Source of the DNA: Sipunculus nudus
Taxonomy: Eukaryota > Annelida > Sipuncula > Golfingiida > Sipunculidae
Reading direction: 5' to 3'
Assembly: GCA_026874595.1 (NCBI GenBank)
Contig: CM049311.1
Coordinates: forward strand, 78,004,453 to 78,068,452
Length of the DNA: 64,000 bases
Positions within the stretch are counted from its first letter, which is position 1, and each line of letters starts with the position of its first letter. The notes under the pieces were generated by a model that saw nothing but the letters and a program-made list of their open reading frames with translations, was not told the DNA's origin and searched no databases. This document shows positions 11,550-24,689 of the stretch, piece after piece. The translations under genes were made by a program, and so were the position numbers.

Positions 11550-13840
11550 CTCAATGGGAACGCACATATTACTGTAAACAAACGTAATAAGCTTACTCCC
11601 GGATGTTTCCACCCTGAATGTGTCAAAAAGAAATAACCGCTGGCCTAGGTTGCCAGCAACAGTTGCCTGCCGATCGCCGCGGTGCAAGCACCGGCCTGAC
11701 ACTCAGAGTAGCAAACTAATGCTCCAACGTGATTAAAGCTCAGTTAGCATGCTATGCCTTCTGTAACTGACCGTCAACCGTACTTCATATATATATATTT
11801 ATATATATAAAATCGTTTGTTCTTTTCTAAACGTGGAGAAAGGATGTTTTTCAAACTGTGTTATTGTTAATTATTTTATTGAGGCAAATGCAAAAACATT
11901 TCTTCTTCGTGAATGTAGTCAGCAAACCTCTATACTTCCAACGAAATTTATCAACATAAAAAATGTAGACGCACGGTCAGTAAAGATCTGATTGATGGTG
12001 CTAGGGCTTCACTGCTAAATATTGACGTCCCTAAATTATGCTTACAAATGCTTAAACGAACCTAATTATTTCTGTGACAGATAAAGGGAAATAAAATGAG
12101 TGACATGAACAAGCAATTCATTGGCAAAATGTTCAATGACGTAGCGCGCTGAGGCTTTGTCTGCTTTATAATTAATGATTTCTGCATGAAATAATGACAG
12201 TAAAGCCGTTTTCCTTTTTTTAGGTCACCTTTACAGCAAGGGAATTAATAAAACATTGCAGATCGGTGTAGAGCACAACGTCCATGGGTTAAGAACAGCG
12301 TCTACAATCAGATAACATTTGCGCTCTAAAAGAAACGGGTTGATACAAGAGTTTTTTTCCTTCGAATTCAAGTATCTCAGGAAGGAAATGCTTAACCCAG
12401 TTTACCAAACTGTGTCTGCAGCTTTATCCAGTCTGCTGGTAATGCACCCCAAGTACGGTTGAATAATAGTGTGACAGTTCTGCTCCTTCAATCGTGATCG
12501 TAGGAAGCAACAGCCGTTATGTCATGCGTGACATTACTGTTGGAGTTTCGACTTTGAATCTTCCTATGGAGAATAGAGGCTCAATATTGAAACAGGTGCC
12601 TAATTTTTGTAGCGCTTCACCCTCACCAAACATTGTAGTTCTGAGAGCAATAAAAGGCATTTTAAGCTACACAAACATCTAGGGTTATAAGTACACGCCA
12701 TAAGTTTCCTATGTTTCTTTGCGCGAGTCAACACAGTCCACGAGTGCATGTTAACCATAACAAGACTGCATGACCAGAGGTTGCATCTCACGCATGCGCC
12801 ACAACTCCCAGATAAGAAAAAGTAACATAAAGTAGATACACCGGCAGGAAGCTTTAAAATTATTATATCTGAAGTGGAGTTATGTTTATATTCTGCACTA
12901 CTGATCGGGCAAGGTGCTAGCTTTTTCCACTTGTGTACGGAAGTAACCAAACGGTTTTAGAACAAAATATTGACAGATACCAGAATATATTATGGATAAA
13001 TTATACATGTGTATATACATGTGTATACATGTATATATGTGCACATTTAACAAACCTGGTAAGTGAATATAGGCCCCTTTAAGTCTGCGATGATGCAATG
13101 AAGCGGACAGCTGTTAGCACCCATCGTAGACTGTGTGGTTTTGTTTTTAAAGGAATACATTACAACATTACAACATTGCAGATACACATTACAAAATCTG
13201 TCATGTGTGTCATATGATTAATAATTTGTATAATGTTTGGATCTGAATAACCTACATCAGGGGCTACATCACCCTCCCCCCCCCCCGCCCTCCACGCCTC
13301 TTTTTTAACCAGGAGGACGTACTATATTACATCTCTCACTTTTGCCAATTAAATAAATGTAATTTTGTATTAAATGTTGGCTCTAACTGCAGTTAATAAA
13401 TGTTGTTAACACAAATATGTCGCTATGTTGCATCATTCTTCAAATATCAATTTACAGTAGTATTCACAAATAAAAAAATAACAAAATTAATGATCATATA
13501 TATGTTCGAAGTCCCCATTTTAAAGAGAAAAATACTTCTTTTAGGTTTTTGAAGCTATATACTTTTCTCTATTATTTTACCGAATTCCATCAAAATAATT
13601 TTGACTGAAGATTTAAAATGATTCGAACGCCTATGTAGGGACATCCCTACCACGCTCTACCCCTACAGTAGGAACCTACACTAGAAAGTCACGATTCCAT
13701 AGAAATATTGGTCCCCCAACTTGGTTCTTGATCCATCACATTATTACATTATCCATAACATTAATATATTATTACACTGTAATGAGAAAAAGGGAGGGAT
13801 AAATTTGATATACCCCGTTACAAAGGTCTGTGTGTATGTG
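11550..13840. other. Unannotated DNA
   Basis: No coding exon was recognised. It includes a short (AT)n at 11788-11812, an alternating CATGTATA stretch at 13006-13040 and an 11-C run at 13276-13286. The 116-aa minus-strand frame at 12600-12950 has no domain I know. Confidence 0.3.
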
Positions 13841-13864
13841 TGTGTGGGGGGGGGGGGGGGGGGG
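13833..13864. repeat. GT-rich stretch followed by a 19-G run
   Basis: TGTGTGTG passes directly into 19 consecutive G (13846-13864). A 14-G run follows at 14156-14169 behind GCAGGGGCGTGAA, a hAT-end-like word. I could not define an element there. Confidence 0.85.
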
Positions 13865-14467
13865 CGACGCAGAGTGGTGCGACAGGTTGGGAAAATTAGA
13901 AAAGAAAAAAATTATGGGCGTCTTTGTTATCAAGATAAAAGATCTCATATACCATGATTGACATTTTAGGTCTCTTCATTAAGTGACAATGAACCAACAT
14001 AAATTATCTATAATAATATAACGTTTGTCAGTTACCAAACCCTCAGCCTTCCGTGATGTTAAAATATACTGGTTTAAACGAGATGGTGGCTAATATTGTA
14101 AAACTGACAACAGTAATAAAGAAAAATCCTAGAGACCGTTAGGCAGGGGCGTGAAGGGGGGGGGGGGGGTAGGTATTATCAAGGACTCCCGGAATTTCAC
14201 TTAGTCTAATAATGATTAAATGTTTTCTAAAACACAATTCTGTAAGTGGTATCCGCAGATTTGTGACTTATTTCAATATAAAGTTTTCAAAAGAAAAGCG
14301 AATTCTGTTTATATCACGTTTTATTTGGGAGTGAGAGACACTGGTCTTGCACTGACGTCAGTGCACATAGACATCGGAGTTTGCCAGGAGACATAACGGG
14401 ACACTTGAGCTACATAACATCTTATTAGAGGGCTTAGGTGTCTGCAAACATGTGCGCATTGCACATG

Positions 14468-14838
14468 CAGTATAATACATGTATTGTTTATTGTCCCACA
14501 TGCGGCGTACTTTCCTTTGTTCTAACTGTACGTTCAAAACTGCTTGCATAACAGGGTCATGAAAAGTGACCATGCAAGTTAAGTTGCATGGCGACTTTCC
14601 AAATATGACAAAGAACTGGTGCGTGGTAAAAAAAAAATGACGCGCGTGACCTTCGACCAAGGAGGCGGGGCATGTGGGAAAATCAGTTATAGCCCAATTA
14701 ATTGTAAAGCTAGCCAGGAGATTTGCTTGGCTTGTGTCAAACATGGCAGGCTCGCCTTAACGGCTGGCCTTCCATTTGACACAAGCCTTGCAAACCTCAC
14801 GGCTTGCATTGCATTTCAATGGGCTATAACCAATACTT
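14468..14838 (+). repeat. Dispersed repeat with internal hairpin, copy 1
   Basis: This copy shares CCACATGCGGCG, TTGTTCTAACTGTA, GACAAAGAACTGGT and CAAACCTCACGGCTTGC, in the same order and orientation, with 27325-27618. The 3' half (14667-14832) folds back on itself: AGTTATAGCCC...GCTTGTGTCAAA pairs with TTTGACACAAGC...GGGCTATAACC. The arms are about 75 bp, imperfect, around a tiny loop. Non-coding; frames across it are by-products. The repeat family is unknown to me. Confidence 0.65.
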
Positions 14839-14839
14839 G

Positions 14840-15903
14840 ATAATTCTTAATTTTATAGTCTTGTTCCTGTAAATATATTTTTATATTTATTCATCTTTTA
14901 CATCTGATATTTCTTATTAATGTGTTTTATGCATATACATACATCTCTGTCTGCCTCTCTGTCTCCCTGTCTCTCTCCCCTTAATGTGACAACATATTAA
15001 TGATAAAAAAAAGTCTCACACACAATTATACATGTAATGTGAAAATAGGGTTATTTGAAGAAAATAAGCTTGAAAACTTGTTCATATCAACGCCTCGATA
15101 TTTATGACACTTTTATAAATGACCTATGGTCCGTTCTTTTTTTTTGAGAAAATTTTCGATTATATTTCAATAAATTCCTAGAAAACTGCAAAGTGGGCCT
15201 TTGGAAGTCAGGGCCTTATGCTGCAATAAAAAATTTACAATAAATCTCAAGTTTATGTTTCACAACTTTTTTTACTCTTCAGAATGATCTGACAGATAAG
15301 ATATGTCACTGCATGAGTAGCCATCTTTATATATTTATATATATATTGAGAGTGTTAACATGACATCAACCAATCAGCAGCTTCAACAGAGGTTTTTTTT
15401 TACACTTGACCAACGACCTTGCCTGCATAAGTGGGTCTCGTATGTTGTAAAATATAGACTGATTTCTCAAATTTTGAATAATTCTTTTTTTATAGAAAGT
15501 GTAAGGTAAGCATTTATTTATCCTGTTAAAAATTAGGTCCTTAAATGTTCTATGATCATTATTTCCTTGAAATTTTAATAATAATACAAATTTTCAAAGT
15601 AAGAACAGGTAGACATAAAGGGATGAAACGGACGCAAGTAGAGAAAACAGTTCCTGGGCGCTGGTAAGCTTAAAGATAACACATGGTTGTCATAGCCTGT
15701 TATGTATCATATGACGTACATTTGCTCTCAACATAACATAAAAGCACACTGATTTCACCTGGCCTATAAAATTCTTACCCTGCCCAAGGCAGTGAAAAAC
15801 GCCTGGGAGACAGAGCAATCTGATATTACGCAGTTGAAGGTATTGCTGTGCGACAGTCGTCATTAATTAATAGTGAATCGTACCACTTGATACCAAACAT
15901 TTT

Positions 15904-15905
<2 letters not shown>
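14840..15905. other. Unannotated AT-rich DNA
   Basis: Nothing recognised apart from a short CTGTCTCC-rich stretch at 14946-14980. Confidence 0.35.

Positions 15906-15952
<47 letters not shown>
15906..15952. repeat. (AT)n microsatellite
   Basis: Uninterrupted AT dinucleotides, about 46 bp. Confidence 0.95.
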
Positions 15953-15956
<4 letters not shown>

Positions 15957-16239
15957 ATAATCATTGTTACAAAAAATTCTTTTAAAGTGGTAAATTAAAT
16001 AAAAATGGATCAGAGGTCTGGAAACCCCCAGCATATTTTGATAAAACATGACGTCTGTATCATATCATGTGTATAGTCAATATTCAAAAGAAATTTCAAA
16101 CAAAGGTCCTCCACCTTTTATAAAAGATAAGTTAGTGTTTTGCTGTAAATTCTAGCTTGTCGGTATCGATTATAATAATGGCGCATTTGTATAAGCATCG
16201 AGCCGTCTGATTATAGTATGCTTGTCGCCTGCTTAATTT

Positions 16240-16830
16240 ATATTGAACCAGACAGTTATAATATAGTTTTCTCCACCGGACCTTCAAGGGTTTCCCGACC
16301 GGATTAGGGGCGTACGAGATCTTGCCAAGCCACGCGAGAGAAGGTTAAGGTGGTCGGTGGAGAATAAAGGATGGGGAAAGAAAGGTGGTTGCCACGTGAT
16401 GCATGGTACTCATGGGATTGCCAAGGTTACTTAATAAGTCATTTGATAAGTGAAGATGTCCTTGACTCTCCGCCCCATCGCATAGTGATGAGTCGGACAT
16501 CCTTATTGTTATGTCCTCCCAGAGAAACCGCCTGCTAACACACCCCAGTGAGTCTACTGTCCCGTTAACATGCCATGCCGGGCAAAATAACAAGTTTACA
16601 TGTGTGTTCAGACGTATTGCTGTCACCGGATGTCCCTATTTCCCCGCGGTCCGGACATAAGCTGCATGGCTTCTAATGGTCGGCCTATCAGCGTACATGG
16701 TTAATTTCCTTGTCATTCAGTCTCTCTGTCTGAGATTTACGGCCGATTTTGCTGGTTCAAGGACAGGAAGTACAAGACGGGATAGAGGTCCTACCGCATG
16801 TCTTATGTTGATTCAATCCGTTTCTACGTC
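16240..16830. other. CpG-richer unique segment, possible regulatory or conserved DNA
   Basis: This stretch is visibly richer in GC and CpG than its flanks and has no microsatellite or self-repeat. A 93-aa minus-strand frame (16345-16626) runs through it but has no domain I can name. It could be an unrecognised exon, a non-coding regulatory element, or unique filler. Only cross-species conservation would tell. Confidence 0.2.
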
Positions 16831-18270
16831 TTTTGTCTAAATTGATTTTGGCGACAATTGTTCACTGCTTATTTCTAAAAAAAAATATTACGTGCCCATT
16901 ACGAAACGTTCTGTGCGTCTGCTCAGATACTGCCATCTACGACGATTTATAGTGGCCACAGCCTTGCACTACATTCGCCACAACCCAAGTGACCACTCTA
17001 TTGGCTCATCATGACAGATTATTGATAATTAACCAGATTTTAAAAAATTATTTCTGAATTTGAATATCCATTGCAGTCTATGACAATCTATGCTAACCGT
17101 GACCATAACACTGCATTATCCTTATCTTTGACCTCTCAGCTGGGTTCATCGAGGCTGAGCTAAAAAGTAATCCGAATCCCCCTTTTTAATTGAGTTAAAA
17201 AAATGATTTAAGTGCGCTCCGGGATCCATGGTTTTTAATCAGATGTAAGTGGAAATTTACGAACAATCCATGTCTGTGGCTGTACGCCTGAAATACCATA
17301 GAAAAAAACTAGGGGTGTCGATATTATCTATATCGAGATTCAGCGATTTGTATAATACGTATCGCGGTATGGTTTTCATTAATCCAAATTATTCCATATT
17401 TTTCAAACGTGACTGACTGATTTGAAAAAAAAATCTGATGTTACAAATTTTAGTATCAAAAGGTCTGCGTTTAGTTAAGGCTGAAATTGAAAGCCGCGAA
17501 CGTGCCTACAGATACTCCTTGGATCCATAAAGGCTTATTAGGATATGTTCAAGTAGCCTTAATAGACCGTTTGCTCAGAGGTCCGTCCCAGGGAGGTTGA
17601 CTTTCTACTCGATGATACCTGAAAAGAGAGATAGATATGCTCAAATAAGTTACTATTTATAATTATACATTAATATTCCTTTTAACTACAGGAAGATCAA
17701 ATGTCAGTTGAGCAGTATTATTATCAACAAGGTCAGCCTTGCCATGTGGTACACGACTAAGATTGTGCACATCATGTATCCCTCTCTGTGCGAAGCCACA
17801 GTCCAGAAAGCTTATGTTTTTAAGATACATGGGTATCTAAGTCATTTACAAATCATTAATAACACTAAATCTATATTTTTCTGCGAGCTCTGTCAACAAT
17901 AACTAAGTACTTATCTGAGTATTTTGCTTATCTGAGTATTGGTTCATGTGTGAATTAATCTTTTCTCGTTCAATATGTCATTTTATTAGGTATGATAACA
18001 AATTAACATATTAAATATATGGTTTTACCAGAAAACGTTTACGAAATAAATGAAGTTGCAGTACCAAAATTACCAAGTACTCCAGGCCTTTAATTGAGAT
18101 GTCTGAAGATGGCCCCACAGATATACAAAGAATAATAATTTCATCTATATATTTGTTCACGGGAAAACAAACCCATTATTTTTAAACAAAAATATTAAAT
18201 TCGAAGTGATTACGCAATTTTCCTAATCTTTGCTTAACAAGATGTACTCAAATAGAAAAAGGTCCTTTTA
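16831..18270. other. Unannotated AT-rich DNA
   Basis: No gene or repeat recognised. Confidence 0.3.
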
Positions 18271-18279
18271 TTGCACCGT

Positions 18280-18700
18280 CTACAGGCAGTATACAGTAAT
18301 TTCAGCTGGAGAAATAAAACAGGAATTTTCTGTAAAAGAACTACCACGTAATGCTGGTAAATTATTATTCTCCTTTCTATTTCTATATCAAACCAAGCTT
18401 TTATGAGAATAGTTCATTAGAAACTCAAAATCTCCGAAATGCGGGGCTCCTTCTCCAAGTTGAGATCCCGTTTGTTGGATATTTGAAATGGTTTTGTATA
18501 ATAACTGCAATTTAATGTCTATCAAAGAACGCAAAACTTGGAGCACAGCCCGGTAAATCAAGTCTAATGTGCAATTTTTTATGTTATATAACGATGCGTT
18601 ACTAAGGCAAGCCTTTGATTCGACATGAAGTTTTTAGCAAACTTCTTATCTGATAACAAAAAGTTCGAAATGGGTCTCTATTGCGGATTGTTCAGGTAAA
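18280..18700 (+). repeat. Diverged dispersed repeat, copy 1
   Basis: It aligns by eye with 22010-22450 in the same orientation. The shared order is CTCCTTTCTATTTC, AAACCAAG, GTTTTGTATAATAACTG, TTTAATGTCT.TCAAAG and AAAAAGTTCGAAATGG. Identity looks about 65%, so this is an old repeat. No coding capacity. Confidence 0.45.
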
Positions 18701-20403
18701 GTAAGCCCTAGTTATGCCACAATTACTGTGTGTAGATTATTTACCAGGACAGAACAATTGCAACTAACAGACACCAACATTATTTAATTCTAGTAGATTT
18801 TCTATACTACTGACAGGATATTTGCATAAAATTGCTGTGCTTTATATAAAAAAGTTAAAAAAGCTACAGATATCCAAGAATTAAAAACGACTGGTTAGGA
18901 TGTGATTTAGTTGGAAACAAGGAATTCTATACCGCTGTTACCACAGATTCCATTAACAACAGAGTAAATGATTTGGTGTAATGTTAATCGTTATATATAA
19001 TGCTATATATAAAGCAGATATGTAAATGTGTTTTGTGTGACATAATGTAACTATTAGAATACCAGTTAGTATTGAAAAGCATGTCCGATCGATACAATTC
19101 TTTGCGCATTAACAAGCAATATATTCTAATGCATTATACAAATTTAAGACCAAGACTTTGATTTTTGTTCTCTTTCAGGGATACACCTACGGCTAGATAG
19201 ATGGGGATAAATTTCAGGAATATATGTACAAGTCAGTCTCTACTGAAGGGTTGGATACCTTATGATAAGCTTGGTTTAGATTTCTAAAACATCTCGGCGT
19301 GTTATAAAAAAAACCTAGGAAAATGCGTGGCTTACAATTCATTTACGCTCATTTATTTGCCGTCATCGAATTTTCCCGAAAAGCATAATTGGATATATTC
19401 ACAGTGAAAAGCCTACAACCATTCTGGTTGTTGTCACTCTAGGAGGAGGGTTCGAGAAGCCTATTAAGTTCATCAACCAACGCCAGTGTTTCTGTAGCCC
19501 TGACCACCCGACTCAGTAGGCATTCGGATAATTGGGCTGGTAAGCCTACTCGAGTCGTGATACTAGTAATATGGAGGAATGTATCGCAGTAGTCTTGCAT
19601 CTGGTTGCATTCATATTGTGGTAAACGGCCCATAATCTCAATATTATGCTTGGAATGGTGAATAAACACAATATTATATATGTGAGCTCGCAACCCAAAC
19701 TAAAACACCGTATCCATGGACACGGGTCATTCCTGCAAGTTGCCTGCGTCCTGTAACCCGTGCGAGCCATGCCTGTGTTCATGCTGTCATAAATTCAACA
19801 CACATGCCGAGGGGTTTACCAATGTGCTGGGTTAAACAGGAACTTTTCTTGCTCATATTTGGTATTATTAGAAAGTACACAAAAATTGCTAACGAATGGT
19901 CTGGTTTATGTTGATTGACAGTGTACCTGTAGCCCATGAATCGTTATCAGGATTGACGAAAATATTTGCATCTTCATAAGGCCTTATAATGCGATCCTCA
20001 GACGTAGATGGCATGACACTCTGGCGCTAGTAATATGGCCGTAATGCCAGAGGGTCAATATGACGCTGGTGTTCCTGGGTCAAGGGGTACAAGACAAAAC
20101 TAAATATGCATAAATTTGACAACCTCCCTTTTTTTGTCTTTGTCGGTTTTAGCATTTAACTGTGAATAATTTTACAATAAAAATGAGTTTTATAACGATT
20201 CATGGCGGACACATAAGCTAATTACATGTTTTTTTACTTCTTTTGATCTTCTGTTAAATGTATAACAGGAAATGTTTCAGTTTCTTGTGATTATTCACGT
20301 GAATGATGAACGTTGCTCTTTCAGTCTTTGTTTATAATCATGTTTCATTATCTGAAACATTGATCACAAGATGGAACATCAATGTTAATGAAGCAGCCAC
20401 ATC
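18701..20403. other. Unannotated DNA with one GC-richer block
   Basis: Mostly AT-rich and unrecognised. The block at 19439-19790 carries a minus-strand 84-aa frame that is Leu-rich and looks more protein-like than its neighbours. I cannot assign it and see no supporting splice structure. Confidence 0.25.
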
Positions 20404-20635
20404 TGGGGTCTGGACAGTCGAGTGGTAAAACGCTCGGCTCTCTCCGCTGGTGACCCGGGTTCGATCCCTGTCGTGGCTATGAGAGTGGGTTTTAGTCGAC
20501 CATCGAAGGTCGGTGGTTTTCTCCGGGTCCTACATTGTCCTAAAACCATAAAGAATACCGAACCCCACCATCTGAGCCATGAAAGGTGTCAAAAGTGTCT
20601 TGTATTTGTAATTATAACTAGTGTCACACATATAA
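20404..20635 (+). mobile_element. tRNA-derived SINE, copy 1
   Basis: The A box region is GTCGAGTGGTAAAACGCTCG and the B box GGTTCGATCCC is at 20458-20468, so it has an internal RNA polymerase III promoter. The body carries ATGAGAGTGGGTT and GGTCGGTGGTTTTCTCCG, and the tail carries GAGCCATGAAAGGTG and ATAACTAGT. All these blocks recur in the copies at 43.3 kb and 45.9 kb. The GGTTTTCTCCG core resembles a central domain I recall from broadly distributed animal SINEs. This copy is the best preserved of the three. The tRNA of origin was not determined. Confidence 0.75.
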
Positions 20636-20639
20636 AGAC

Positions 20640-22005
20640 AAGTATGCGTCCGATGGAGGGGAGTGATATCAGTTAAACACCGTAATGTTCCTTTAAATTA
20701 TTAAAACCTGTACAGTGACGATGCAAATCACAAATAAGACTGCATGTACATGAACAATGGATTCATTATCCTTTGAAAAAGTGTGAGGATGAGAAATTCG
20801 GTCTCTGCTCACCACCTTGTCACCTGATAAAGATATATACTCATTCATGTTTCGTGACCTTTCAGGCTACTGATTGCTTTACGTGACACACCGTAAGTAT
20901 GCATCCGACTCAGATAAATTATGTACCGTTCAGAAGTCTTTGTAAACTTTCTACAGAGACCACTGCTCTGCTAGTAATTCTGCTGCTTGTACTGGATGCC
21001 TGGACGTATACCGTCACAGCATTATTTACAACATGTCATATGCATCAATGTAGATATTTGCATTGGCTACAGACCCCGTCAGAAGGTGTATTACATAGCC
21101 CATCCGTTGACCTATTTAATACGTTTCTAAGGCTTTTATATGTAAACCATGTCAAACGTTGCAAATGATGTTTGTGTAGATATGATTGCCATTTATGATT
21201 TTCTAAACTGGCCCAGATATTCCCATGATATTCTCCTTACAATTCTTTAACCAAGACCAATGTGTTTCTTCAACATAAGTAAATGCTAGGTGCAGGACGT
21301 GATTTTGGTGGTTAAGGCTTGGGACCCGGTTAGAACTTCGTACGTGCTTCAGAGGCAAAAATATGACGTCTCGGTTGACTTCTGTTTGGTGATTTCTAGC
21401 TCCATGGATATAAAACACTAACTCCAGGAGGATTCATTGTAAATATTCCTATTGTATGGTACTCTCATTTAACCACAGAGAGTGTCAGCAATAGGCCACG
21501 GATATATTCATTAAAAATGATTGATTTCTTAAATTTAACAAAATACTTTTTGTCGGAAACGTTAAAATCTAATAATTCCACAGTTTTAAATTTTTTTTGC
21601 AATACAAACTTCGTTTCAGGGTTTATCAAATGACCGCGTGCGCGATTCCTGATATATACTGCGCCATTGTCAATTGATGTAAGAACCTGGCTTTTTGCGC
21701 AACATAAAAAAAAGACTATTTCAACTTCTAAACCAGCTCACCGGTAAGCCAGCTGGTTCTGCAGAAGATAAACAATTCAACATGTCGCACATGTTTTTGC
21801 TAAACTATCAACCGAGGTTATAATATGTTAGTTAACTGAAAGTATGTTGCATCTTACAAACAAAATAACCCAAAACAAATTTCCTACATAGTATAAAGAT
21901 ATTGATTGAAAAACGTCTGCATGCTTAAAAAAGATACATGGCGCCATTCAATTTTAATTGAAATCACTTTATGAGTTGTTATTAAATTTTCTGACTTATT
22001 GGATA
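20640..22005. other. Unannotated DNA
   Basis: Nothing convincing. A tRNA-A-box-like GTGGTTAAGGCTTGGGA at 21309 lacks a B box. Confidence 0.3.
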
Positions 22006-22009
22006 AGGA

Positions 22010-22450
22010 GAAAAAAAAATAGAAAAAATACCTTGCATTACACGATCTCTTGGGAATATATTAATTGCAGCCCTTGATATAAATCAAGCAAGCGTGTAAT
22101 GATGTGTTTAATGCCAATATATTATCATTTTCCTTTCTAAATCTTTTTTAAACCAAATTGTATGAGCTAGTCATTTTATTATAAACACGTAAACTTTCCT
22201 TGTCTGGCGGATTCTTTTATTTTTTTATACCCAATTGTTTGCATCTTAAGCAGTTTTGTTTAATAATTGTAGTTTAATGTCTCTCAAAGGTAGCCTGCCT
22301 TTGTACATTGATTGGTAAATTTGGCTTTATGTGCAGTTAAATGGAAATTTTAGGACCAGTTCTCAAGATATACGTTTAATTTGGCATGGTTGTTTTTTAT
22401 CTGTAAACAAAGAGTTCGGAATGGTTCATTTGAGAATGTCTCTTTATGGC
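22010..22450 (+). repeat. Diverged dispersed repeat, copy 2
   Basis: Partner of 18280-18700 in direct orientation, with the same ordered blocks. See that entry for the matching words. Confidence 0.45.
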
Positions 22451-23394
22451 TCAGCTACACTGCCTTCACAAATTGCTCCGATCTTCCAGGTATTTATACC
22501 CAGAAATAACAATAGAACTGAAAAGTGGTTTCTCATTATACATTAGAAATACTGTTGTAAGGTTATATGCAATCAGTCCAAAGAACAGGAGAGTGCCGAG
22601 AAACTTGACGGACTCAGTGACGGACAGTGGATGTTTGAAATCAGGAAAAACGCGTATTTCCAGACAATTTAATAAATACATTTAATACACAGGGACTTCA
22701 GGTATTTACGGAAAATCTTAGGAAATTCACACGTATTTCCTGAAATTAAAAGGTTATGTCTACCATGATTTACTGAAGGGTTCAAGAGAATGATGCAGAA
22801 GAACCACGGGTGCAAGGAATAACTGGTTATATCATATCATGGCTGGCTAGTGGTATAAAGGGAGTTGTGAGTAGTCTCCTGTTAACTAATTATTCTGGTA
22901 ACTGAATTATCCTGATTGCTGAATCAGTTGCTCCAAATAACACAATGATAATTGTTTCCGAGATTTCACTCCTACGTATATACATACTTGCACTGGATAT
23001 AAATTTGAAAGAAACCATGCAGAAAAGCAACTGGGGATGGACATAAGTTTTATCTTTAACACTTCTATTTTAAGGTGTCTTACGACAACACTGAAGAGGT
23101 CTTCTAGATCAGGATATATAATGTAAACACAGGTAAAATATAAAATCATAATAATATACCACTACCAATACATCAAGCTTCTTTATTAAGTAAATCCGCA
23201 GCTGCATATTTCTAGTCCAGTACAAAAAGGGAGAATTCCTAAATTAACGGGCTATAACCTACTTGCAAAGAAGCTTATTTCAAATAAGATTTTTGTTAAT
23301 TATTGTTAGAAATTATAATGATGCGGTGAAACATCTCGTTTTGGATATATATACAAGAAAATATGTGAACTCATGTAAGCAGAGTTAAACATTT

Positions 23395-23412
23395 GGGGGG
23401 GGGGGGGGGGGC
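23395..23412. repeat. 18-G homopolymer run
   Basis: Eighteen consecutive G in AT-rich context. Confidence 0.9.
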
Positions 23413-23683
23413 AAATCGAAAATTTTAAAACGTGGTTTAGCTTAGTAATTTACTGAATAAGCTTTTGATACCTCTGTTAAATAAACCGGTATAACATGAG
23501 TGATATGGACACCAGTGTTGAATATCAACAGTACAAGCCAAATGCAAACATGCACGGATACGGTTTGCGGCTTGACATGTCTAGCGGAGCATATCTTAAT
23601 AAGAATAATATTTGAAGCTGCTGCTATAATAAGAGTACAAAATGAAACTTGTAACTTTGACGAATTCAGGCGTGAAAAAAATG

Positions 23684-23686
<3 letters not shown>

Positions 23687-23742
<56 letters not shown>
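23687..23742. repeat. (AT)n microsatellite
   Basis: About 56 bp of AT dinucleotides. Frames in several registers read Tyr-Ile repeats, which are artefacts of the dinucleotide. Confidence 0.95.
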
Positions 23743-23746
<4 letters not shown>

Positions 23747-23749
23747 CGC

Positions 23750-24425
23750 ATAATTTGAATGCCAACATGTATTGCTTGTTTAGCATCTGAATATCTTTTT
23801 TTCGCAGTAAGATACACCAAAATTTCTGTCTAGATGTAATAATATTATAAATTAATTAACTTATTTTGGTTAACTACAGACTACAGTATTACCCTGCTTT
23901 ATGATAGTGATACACTACCGGCCAGGTGTTAAACTACTTGTAATAATAAGGTAAGTCATAATGTCAGACTGATTGTAGTACGTACCATGGGTCTTAATAT
24001 TTATCTAAGGGCTGTAAGGTTGCTCCACGTGACAAATATGGTTAACGTGCTAATCAAGCCCGTGTTATGAAGAACACCACTATCTCTCTTCATGCCATTC
24101 ATCCATGTTTGCCTAGGGCCAGACAAAAGAGAGAAAATCAGACATCCCGTAGGCTTTGTTCACCTTGTCGGTCAATAATCTCTATCTCTGCCTGGGTGTT
24201 GTACCTCACTACATCTATCAGTAACGAAGCTATTTAATGGGGTCGTGATGGACTTTCTTTCCTAGTCATATTGTACTAGACAAGTATGTTACAAACAACA
24301 CATTCACCTGGACTCAAAACAATATATTATAAATTCCGTCTGCCTGTATTAATATGGAACAAGAATAAATGAACGCAAAATCCTTCGGAATAAAAGAGAA
24401 AACTCGTATAATGAAATTTAACGTA
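23750..24425. other. Unannotated DNA
   Basis: Nothing recognised. Confidence 0.35.
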
Positions 24426-24429
24426 TAAT

Positions 24430-24621
24430 CAGGGGCGAAGCAAGGATTAAGGAAAACGAGGGGTCCAACCCAGGTGAACTAATGATAAAACCTTAATAAA
24501 GGTAACCATATCCAGAAAAGGGGGCCCATGCCGCAAAAATGCTCTGAAACCCTTTAAAAGGTTGCAGCGACGGATAAAGGAGGGGCCGGACCCCCTGGAC
24601 CCCCCTCTGGAAACGCTTCTG
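24430..24621. mobile_element. MITE-like element (CAGGGGCG end), copy 1
   Basis: The left end is CAGGGGCGAAGCAAGG. The right end read in reverse is CAGAAGCGTTTCCAGAGGGG, an imperfect inverted repeat of the hAT-like type. The interior AAAGGG...GCCGCAAAA...CTCTGAAACC...GGGCCGGACCCCC is shared with 56553-56753. No transposase. No clear 8-bp duplication at the flanks. Confidence 0.55.
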
Positions 24622-24689
24622 ATATTGCACATCACTTAGTTTTAGAACTAATTTTTACATTCCAGTAACATTTCAAGCGGACTCGTTAA

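Noticed and set aside
12600-12950. 116-aa minus-strand frame
   Set aside because: No recognisable motif and overlapping frames in the same place. Insufficient evidence for a gene.
19439-19693. Minus-strand 84-aa Leu-rich frame that looks protein-like
   Set aside because: No domain recognised, no splice context, and an overlapping frame is equally open. Left as unassigned.
21300-21330. tRNA-like GTGGTTAAGGCTTGGGA
   Set aside because: No B box at tRNA spacing.
23442-23820. Frames with long Tyr-Ile repeats (also near 41044-41493 and 40959-41144)
   Set aside because: Pure (AT)n microsatellite translation.
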